Position numbers and translations under genes: made by a program. A DNA stretch of 64,000 nt from NCBI GenBank assembly GCA_031769625.1, contig JAUIMM010000484.1:1922001-1986000 (forward strand), given 5' to 3'. This document shows, piece by piece, positions 56,576-64,000 of the stretch. The first letter of the stretch is position 1; the number at the start of each line of letters is the position of its first letter. Origin of the DNA: Taudactylus pleione. Its lineage: Eukaryota > Chordata > Amphibia > Anura > Myobatrachidae. The notes beneath the pieces were generated by a model. The model did not search any database. It was not told the DNA's origin and saw only the letters and a program-made list of their open reading frames with translations.

Positions 56576-56952
56576 TCAGCCCTCGGATCTACAATGGTGG
56601 TACCTCCTGCGGCAATAGAATTTTTTCGCATTAGCAATGCAAATAGCTATGAATCAGGGGGCGTTGTAGCAGCAGGAGATTATTTTATATATCGCTCCAG
56701 CATAATGCATAAGGGATGAACACAGTAATAAAAGAAAACTGGGTGCAATGTAATAGCCTGTGAGGCATCCACATACATCTGGTTTTGCCTTTTAAATTGC
56801 CACTTTAAAAAAAACAGGCAGACTCGCAAGGAATGCCTTCACCTCGCAAGCTATTACACTTCTCTTAAGGTATATGGGGGTCTATTCATAAAGCAGTGAA
56901 AAGTTCTGTTTAGCTGAAAACAGGGCTTTTCACTGCTTTCGGCGATTCTTAG

Positions 56953-58538
56953 GGCCGAATTCAATTAGGGAGCGAAAAGTCCATGCTGGACTTTTTGCTC
57001 CACATCCGAGCTTTTCTGGGGATAAAGTATTGGGCGCGTGCCCACTTTATCCCCATATTCAATTTGGAGCCGGCGAAAAAAGGAGCCTGCGGAAAGGTAA
57101 GTATCGGGAAAAATAGGGGAATTAATCCTGGGACCCCCCTTAGCGTTGCCGCTAGGCTGTTTTAGCGCGGCGCCCTGCCCTCTTTCTGGAAGGCAAAAAG
57201 CGCCCTGCCATAACAGCCTGCGGGAACTGTCTTCACCCGCGGGTCGCAGTGTCCCGCGGGTGAAGAAATGTGCGGTCACCGCCGGAGAATAGACGCCGAG
57301 CGCCGAAGCGAGAGCCAACAACAGAACCACCTTCCAGGTTAAGTACTTTATCTCCACTCTCTGTAATTAGCGTTCCCGCTAGGCTGTTTTAGCGTGGCGC
57401 GGCGCCCTGCCCTCCAGGAGGGGGGCAAAAAGCACCCTGCCCTCCAGGAGGGGGGCAAAAAGCACCCTGCCCTCCAGGAGGGGGGCAAAAAGCACCCTGC
57501 CCTCCAGGAGGGGGCAAAAAGCACCCTGCCCTCCAGGAGGAGGGCAAAAAGCACCCTGCCCTCCAGGAGGAGGGCAAAAAGCACCCTGCCCTCACAGCCT
57601 GCGGGTGCCGTTCTCACCCGCAGGACGCTGTGTCCCGCGGGTGGAGAAACATGCGGTGTCCCGGTCACCGTCGGAGAATAGACGCCGGGCGCATGCGCCC
57701 GGCATCTATTCTCCCTGTCTGCAGGGCTTGGGGGCTGCCCGGCGTGTCCGTAAGTGCCGGGCACGCCCCCAAGAGTGACGAAGAGGAGATGCGTCTTATA
57801 GACACGCCCCCTTTTCGATGACCACGCCCCCTTCTCGGACGCGCGCCCTCTCTAGCCCTCTAGAGTGAACACTACCCCCTAATGATGTCCAGAAATGGGG
57901 GATCACTGTGGGTACCCCCGTTTAGCCCTGCAGAATGTGTTCTGCATTTTTAAATAGCCGCGGCAGGTGTTTTTTTCCCCACATTAAAGAAGTGATGCAG
58001 ACGAGCACTTATGTTTTTTTTTTTTCGTTTTAAAAAGTGTTCCCATCAAATTTGGGGCACATGAAAATGGGTACTAACATATTTTTAAGTCCCTAAACTT
58101 ATTTTTTTTTTTAATTCTGCATATATGCACCTGCCGCTAATAGCCTATTCTAGAAAACACGTGCCGCATGCTTACAGAATAGCCCTGAACCTATTGCGCT
58201 ATTAAACACTGTTCCCCTTTTATTTTTTATACCCCAAAATTAAAATAATTTTTTTGGGGTGTCCCTATTTTGCTTTTAAAACTTTTTTTTAAACAATTCG
58301 TTTTTAGGGGCTATTCCCAGGGGTGCAGGCTATTACACCCCTAAACCCCAATTCTGCAGTCTTTTTTGCCATGTAAAATATGGTGAAAACTTATCTCCGT
58401 TTTTTTCCAAAGACTTTTCGAACCAGCGAAAAGTCTTTGTAATTGAATACAGGAATAATTGAAACATGCAAAAATAATGTCATCGGCGATAATTTATCGC
58501 CGATTCCGACTTTTCGAATCTACATTGAATACCCCCCA
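56953..58538. mobile_element. Non-autonomous DNA transposon, family of 29332-30198
   Basis: Left GGGCCGAATTCAATTAGGGA with GCGAAAAGT; right GACTTTTCGAATCTACATTG with AATACCCCCC. The interior shares CCCATCAAATTTGGGGCACA and CCCCTAAACCCCAATTCTGC with 29332-30198. It carries a 30-bp minisatellite. Confidence 0.65.
57405..57592. repeat. 30-bp minisatellite
   Basis: Six units of CCTGCCCTCCAGGAGGGGGG with CAAAAAGCAC; spacing 30 bp, one unit 29. All six frames stay open for long stretches because of the repeat, so those frames are not genes. Confidence 0.9.
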
Positions 58539-59539
58539 TAGAGGAGGTTACCGTGGAGAAGTGTATTACTTCTCCAGCGGTGTAGCCGCTCCATGCCTGC
58601 ATCGATATCACCATACTATTTTATGGAGAGTGCGATTCATAAAGGAACGGAAAGCTCAGCTTTCCATTTCTCTCCTGTGGTACAGACTCACCATGTGAGG
58701 ATGGTGTTATCTGTACTGCAACCCGAACAGAGCAGGGAAGTAGCATGCTTGCCTGTTGTCTGCCCGGCACTGGCTCCGCCCCCGTTTCCCATCACCCACT
58801 GCAGCAGGTCTGACCTGACCTGCTGCTCTGGGACGCCGGCGCCTGTGCAGTAAGAATCCAGGCATATATCGGGCTCCCGATATCTCTATTCTCACTGCGT
58901 GCAGGGATCGTAGACGCCGGACAGGTAAGTGTACATGAATGGCTACTAAACATCACTGTATATCGCATCGATGTGATGCGATATATAGTGATGTTTATCG
59001 TGAGCCACTTCATGTTCTTTATGAATAGACCCCTACATAACAGACAAAGCGGTAAGAGGGCCCTGCTCGCAATCTTACAATCTATAGGGAGTTGCATCTG
59101 TGGTGCATCTGGGAATAGACAAACAGGAGTTTCACACATGCGTATAAGTGCCACTGTTATTTAATGTTGGTGTCACCAGATAGCAATAAGAATAGCCTAA
59201 CCATCGATTCAGCATTACATACTTCTGATAGCAAAAACTATTTATTCGAAGTCAACATGTATATCTATAATAATTAACCCAAGCTACTGTACAGTAACAC
59301 ATGGTTGTCACCCTTAAAGTGTCTGAATGGGACGATGTTACAGTATACACCTGAGAGAGGCAGCCTGCCGCTGATGTACGACTGTAAGCCCCAGCGGGAC
59401 TGCTATGAATGATTGAGCCCCACAGCAGCAAGGAAGTGTCCGAGTCGACCTGCTGCTGCCTGGTGGATGACAATTGAGTTGACAGCTCTGGAATCTGGAT
59501 GAGGTTGAGCAGCACCACCCAGCCTTGTGACATGACAAG

Positions 59540-60300
59540 CCATAACCACTGCGCATGCGCTCTCCGTCCTTCCTGCGTCACCGGCCATTGTCACCCCTCC
59601 GCCCACCTCCCGCCGTCCACGCCTAGACAGCGGCAACTGCTCCCGCGCCTGCGCGTCCTGTTGGCCCCGCCCTCTTCCCTCCCGCAGCCGGCCGCTCGCT
59701 CCCTCCCCCCCCCCTCAGCGGTTGATATGACGTCACCGCGCTGCTGCTGATCCCCGTTTCGTTGACAGCGCGGCGGCGGCTGCCCAGAGTGCCCGGCGGA
59801 AGGGACGGTGCGGAGAGGAGGACGCGGGACACCGAGCAGGGTGGAGGAGGAGGTGGGCTCACCGCCTGCGGAGAATAACACGCACCGTGCTAAGGGCCCT
59901 GATTACGCGCTTCGCCGCGCCCAGCCCTTCATCACCAGTCCCGCACACCGGCTTTCCTGCGTCAGTGCTCCCCCACCCCCTTCTGTGTGTGTGAGCCGGA
60001 GCCGTGCCCGCCCAGCCTCAGCTGCCGGCCCTGCAGCGGCCATCGCCCGTCGGATGAGTCCTCCGGTAAGTACCGAGCTGTGCGGTGTGACGTGCCCTGT
60101 GAAGGACGGAGGAAGCGGCGGGGAGGGGACGGGGGACCAGGCCTGGTGCTGGCGATGTGGCTGCTGCCGCCGCCTTCTCCTTCATCTTCTCTCTCCCTCT
60201 CAAAATGGCGGCCAGCCGTTACTGCTCACACACCGCAGGGGGCTGCTGGGGAGGAGGCTGCCTCTGGGGGTGGGGGGGATGCTGGGGCGAGGCAGCGCCT
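59540..60300 (+). promoter_or_regulatory. CpG-island promoter
   Basis: CpG-rich and TATA-less. Visible sites: NRF1-like GCGCATGCGC (59551-59560), GC box CCCCGCCC (59665-59672), full CRE TGACGTCA (59728-59735), and a YY1-like AAAATGGCGGCC (60202-60213). CpG-poor transposon sequence lies to the left and AT-rich sequence to the right. This is the only place in the window that looks like a vertebrate housekeeping promoter. Confidence 0.8.
60054..60065 (+). CDS. Probable first coding exon of a host gene (four codons)
   Basis: ATG AGT CCT CCG is followed directly by the strong donor GTAAGTACCG. It lies at the 3' end of the CpG island, so the 5' UTR would occupy part of 59760-60053 and the rest of the gene lies beyond the window. 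The residues MSPP are too few to identify it. An upstream frame from 59808 is also open but lacks codon-like composition beyond its GC bias. The Kozak context is weak (C at -3), so exon 1 might instead be fully non-coding. Confidence 0.4.
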
Positions 60301-63300
60301 GGCTGGGTCACTGGCTGCGATCTGGGCCGGTACACCCTGCCTGTGACCCCCAGCCTGCCCATGGCAGCTTCCCGTGCACGCCCGGGCTGAGCCTTGCACC
60401 CCTGATGCAGCCGGGTGACCTCACATCATCATCGGCCATTGTGTCCCTCCTAGTAGCCTGCAGCATATGGGGGGCCAGGCCACCTCTTCCTCATGTAACA
60501 TATGTTACCTCCATGCTGCTGCAAGTGCCATGCCCCAGTGCAGCTTACATAAGGCTGTTTTGCTGTCATATGCATCCATGGTGATTATTAGTATGTATAG
60601 ATTTATCATGCCTTATGTAATAGGGGTTGGGGTGTACGGGCGTGCAGCATTTCGGGACATTGCCTGACTAACTGCAGCACTCAGTTTCTTGATAAGGTAG
60701 GTCGTCCTCCAGCTCTTCTCTTTCAAGTATGGATTTGGACTTTGATGTAAAAAAATAAAGGCACAAGAGGCATAATTCATACGCATTATAATTTTTTATT
60801 TTTGGATTAATCTTTAATTATGAAGGGTAGTAAATCTCCATACCTCTTAACTAGTTTAACAAAGCAAATCTGGTTATACACAGATTGATGATGTTGGACC
60901 ACTGCAGACCTACAGTATCATCCCAGGGGATGCTCTAGTCTAAACTGCAAGTCAGTAACCAAAGGGGCAAAGCTAGAGGACCTGACTTGTCTTGGACTTG
61001 CTTGAATTGGATTGTTGAAAGGCTGCACCCATATCATAAAGACCCATTACTGGTTGTCCTCTGCAGTGCTTGTTTATGTATGCGTTTTCTGACAGCATGT
61101 CATGTGTGGTCTTATAATCCAGTAAAAGCATTTATTGTAGCAGGGTGACTTGCAGTATTCCAGACTGTTGCATGTGTTGGAGGTGAAATTGTCAAAGGCG
61201 GGGAGTGGGAGATGGCTGAATCACTCCTAGGTGTGTGCACACCCTTGTTTTATACCCTGGCTATGCCACCTCTTCATGAAGATGATGCTGTTGTTCTGTG
61301 CCATGTGCAGAACATGGAAAGATTTTTATTTAGTAAATCAGTTGACAATGTTTCAGGAGGATGACAATTTTTTTCCCCCCAAGCTTAATTTAATTTGTTC
61401 TTTACAATTAAATATTGTGAATGATTTTACTAGTATTTAATCTAATTGGCAGCATCTCATACTGCTCCAAGTGAATAATAAACAATTCCACCCTGTCTGG
61501 ACCTTGTTTGTGGTATCACAGATGGATGCTGTGCAGAGACAGTGGAGACTGGGTGGAGTAAGGGAGCAGAAGCTTAGCAATGGCTGTTAGCCTCTTATGA
61601 TTTCATTGCATCTCTGCAAACGTAGAAAACAGCATCACATTTTGGAATACATAATTTGTGTTTGCATATGTTGTAGAGAATTCAGATAAATGTATAGTGT
61701 CCTGAATAGAATTAATGTAACTGACTAAAGTGAGACAATTTGGGGAAATTTTTGCTTTCCACTTTGTTACACACTTGTTGACTTATTGTTTTATTAAACT
61801 AATTGATTTGTACAGCTATGTTTTGATAATTTGTTGCCTTTGTCAAATGTTCTCCTTTTAAGTTTATAGATAGTATCCTGTGTTTGATACTTTTCCCTCT
61901 GCTGTATTGCATCTTCAATATGTTTCATGTTTGATGTTTGCTGATTTGATTTTATTTGAACTTTGCTCTTAGTTTTAATCACAATATTGCTGAATGTTTA
62001 GGTACACTTCCTGGTTGTCGCATGGACTTTAAAACGATGCTTTCATACATAGTGACGTGCCCTCTTTGTGAAGTGTCTGTACAAAGGTGCTGTTCTGCGT
62101 TTCTTTTCTTCTGTTTAGTTTCTTCTATTGTGTTCTTCAGAAATGCATATTCACTAATGTTTGCTTTCTGAAAATGAAACGGTTAACACTATCATACTGT
62201 TTAAAGTCAGCAGCACCCTGTGAAAATTTAGTTTTATTTTAAAGATGTAATAATTGTAAAATTATTTTAGTTTAAAGCAGATTTGTTTTGTCTAACTAGG
62301 ATGTACCTTGCACCACATCCACCTATGTACCATCATCTGTCGTTCTGTTTATAAGCCCTCACTCTTTGTCTTATTACATGCCACTCCTACAATGCAGTGC
62401 TTGCCTAATGCTTTGAAAGTTCTGTGTTGCATCATTCTGTAGCTTAAATATCATAAAGATCGTTATTTACCTTTGTAATTTTTATGCTTGGTTTTCTTAA
62501 TAACTGACAGTGATTTCTGGGTTCTTTTGTGGTCCCCGTCCACCCCCACCTCTCACCCAGACACAAAGGAAGTTTGACACCTGCTCTTAGGCATGTGTTA
62601 TGTGATGTTATGCCTGAGAGTGGCTTTCATATTCTAATGTACAAAGCATCTGAGGCAGTCCATACTAGTATTTTCCATTTCTGTCCCTAGAAATGAGGTA
62701 ACATTAATAGTACAGTTCTCCAAATTGGAACCTTTTTTTTTTTTTTTTTTTTTTTTTTCTTCATTTGATATAAATTTTGTAGTACCTGAATGTATACATT
62801 ATCTTAAATGCTATGTATTCCAAATTAATTTTATTACTTCAGATCAAGCAAATGTTATCATCTTGGAATATTGGCAGAAGTCTGTTATTTGTTAGTTTGG
62901 GTTCCATGTACCACTCTGAGCACTTTGCTGACAAGTCAGACAATATGAGGAATGCTTTGGCTTTAACTCATAGATGTCCACAATGCATCAGCTAGTTCAA
63001 TTTTATTTTTTTGCAAATAGTTGTTGTATTATCAGATACATCTGAGAGATGAATGTTTCAAATTTTGTCTAATTGTTTTAATTACTATTATTTTAATATT
63101 GAATTGGCATACTAGATTTGCTCATTCACTGCCTGCAGCAATGTTTGTGTCCAAAATGCACCATTTTCCTGTATTCTGTTTCAATCCAAAGTTTGTTGAA
63201 CCAGCTATTTCACAGGAAGTAATGCTCTTTACTTTGGGGTGATCTTTACACATGCAGCTGAACACTGTTGCAGGGCAAGCATCATGTGTATGAACACTGA

Positions 63301-63761
63301 TGTTTAACGTTCATTAACATTTTCCGTGTCCGTATTGAATGCATTTGTGTGATATGTGACTTAAACCTATTGCACGTGTGAGAATTGACATTTAATACTG
63401 CTGGGCTGAACTCCTGTTGAGTTCCCTGTGCATAGTATACAAATGTATGTAAATGTAGCAGAAGTCAAGTACCTTCAAACCATGAAGAATCTTTAATGAA
63501 AGATTTGTTTTTAAAACCTGACCTCATAGAAGTGGAATTAAAATTGGGAAAACAGTTTCCTCTGTGGATGAGTGGTTCTCAGAATTGTCTACAGGCATTA
63601 CAGACAGTGCATATTTTATGTATTTCTTCACAGTAACATAGGTGGAGTAACTGTTCCCGCTATCTAATGTGTCATGTGATGAGCTAAAATAAATAAATAA
63701 AAAAAGTAGGTTTTGGTTAAGTTTGAGAACCGCTGCAACTTACGATGGTGAACTGAAATAT
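60066..63761 (+). other. Probable first intron of the CpG-island gene
   Basis: AT-rich, low in repeats compared with the rest of the window, with a T-run of about 29 (62730-62758). No further exon could be supported. The lower transposon load next to a promoter fits a regulatory intron. Confidence 0.45.
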
Positions 63762-63896
63762 AGGGGAGGATTTATCAAAGCTTGGAGAAATAAGAGTACC
63801 AACCAATCGGCTCCTAACTGTAATTTTTTCAAACAGTAAAATAACAGGAGCTGATTGTTTTGGTACTTTATCTCTCCAAGCTTTGATCTTCCCCAT
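63762..63896. mobile_element. Palindromic MITE, GGGGAGGATTTATCAAAGC ends
   Basis: Left AGGGGAGGATTTATCAAAGC and right GCTTTGATCTTCCCCATA are inverted copies; TTGGAGAAATAAGAGTACC and GGTACTTTATCTCTCCAAG also mirror. Confidence 0.75.
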
Positions 63897-63901
63897 AGGG
63901 T

Positions 63902-64000
63902 GGGATTCTATTCAACTGGAATTGAATAGCGCCGAGAGGGAGCTCCTGGAACGATTCAATTCAGCGCGCTGTTATGTTGGAGAATTACGGTTCTCGCGAC
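63902..64000. mobile_element. Start of another DNA transposon, cut by window end
   Basis: GGGATTCTATTCAACTGGAA with TTGAATAGCGCCGAG and a nearby inverted TTCAATTCAGCGCG resemble MITE ends of the 'TTCAAT' class. The other end is not in view. Confidence 0.4.

Larger units (their letters stand above)
56877..59033. mobile_element. MITE, GGGGTCTATTCATAAAG ends, with nested element
   Basis: Left GGGGTCTATTCATAAAG (56877) and right CTTTATGAATAGACCCC (to 59033) are inverted copies. Most of the length is a later insertion (56953-58538). The inner palindrome CACTGTATATCGCATCGATG/ATCGATGCGATATAGTG lies at about 58953-58992. Confidence 0.65.

Noticed and set aside
57348..57764. Minus-strand frame with repeated CFLPPSWRAG
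   Set aside because: Produced by the 30-bp minisatellite inside a transposon.
60205..60240. ATGGCGGCCAGC as an alternative host-gene start
   Set aside because: It lies downstream of the splice donor at 60066 and fits a YY1 site; no donor follows the frame that I could support.
59808..60584. 258-codon plus-strand frame across the CpG island
   Set aside because: High GC removes stop codons by chance; it runs through a strong splice donor at 60066 and shows no domain.

Overview
The window reads as a transposon-dense vertebrate nuclear genome, most likely an anuran amphibian with a large genome. This is inferred from the mix of elements: Tc1/mariner, a full-length PIF/Harbinger with derived MITEs, hAT-type MITEs, Penelope-like elements (PLEs) with GIY-YIG domains, a DIRS-like element with tyrosine recombinase, a decayed retrovirus, tRNA-derived SINEs and an L1-like remnant. 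There is no operon structure, and the only support for an ordinary host gene is a CpG-island promoter with a tiny first coding exon near 60 kb.

Layout. 0-6.7 kb: truncated Tc1 element, palindromic MITEs, two copies of a CATACTTGCC-ended MITE, a SINE, and a Harbinger MITE. 6.7-16.6 kb: a MITE apparently split by PLE material; it holds a 135-bp palindrome, an inverted PLE terminal pair with a degenerate hammerhead, and a 7-kb head-to-head inverted pair of PLE copies (8453-11800 and 12100-15460), each with a hammerhead-ribozyme fold downstream of its ORF2. 16-29 kb: a 26-bp minisatellite, several MITEs, an L1 relic, an inverted-repeat element hosting two other insertions, and a 398-bp tandem duplication.

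29.3-39.3 kb: two MITEs, then an 8.77-kb Harbinger element (30515-39285; TTA target duplication). It carries a spliced HARBI1-like transposase on the plus strand. On the minus strand, flanking it, are two different spliced accessory genes with SANT/Myb-like regions, one broken by a homopolymer frameshift and one by an in-frame stop. Long 48-bp and 50-bp minisatellites lie in its introns or upstream regions. At least six non-autonomous relatives with the same ends occur elsewhere in the window.

40-55 kb: hAT MITE with a perfect 8-bp target duplication, two related minisatellite-bearing repeats, SINE copies, and a degraded DIRS-like element on the minus strand (about 44.8-54.8 kb). The DIRS stretch is interrupted by a decayed retrovirus (49.7-52.7 kb), a PLE palindrome and Harbinger MITEs. 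55-59 kb: nested MITEs and a 30-bp minisatellite. 59.5-60.3 kb: CpG island with NRF1, CRE, GC-box and YY1-like sites and a first exon encoding only four residues before a splice donor. The rest of the window is probably its first intron.

How parts work together: the Harbinger transposase would act in trans, with a Myb-like partner, on the MITEs that share its termini. PLE ORF2 supplies reverse transcriptase and endonuclease, and the hammerhead would process its RNA. All functional statements rest on motif reading by eye; no database search was run.
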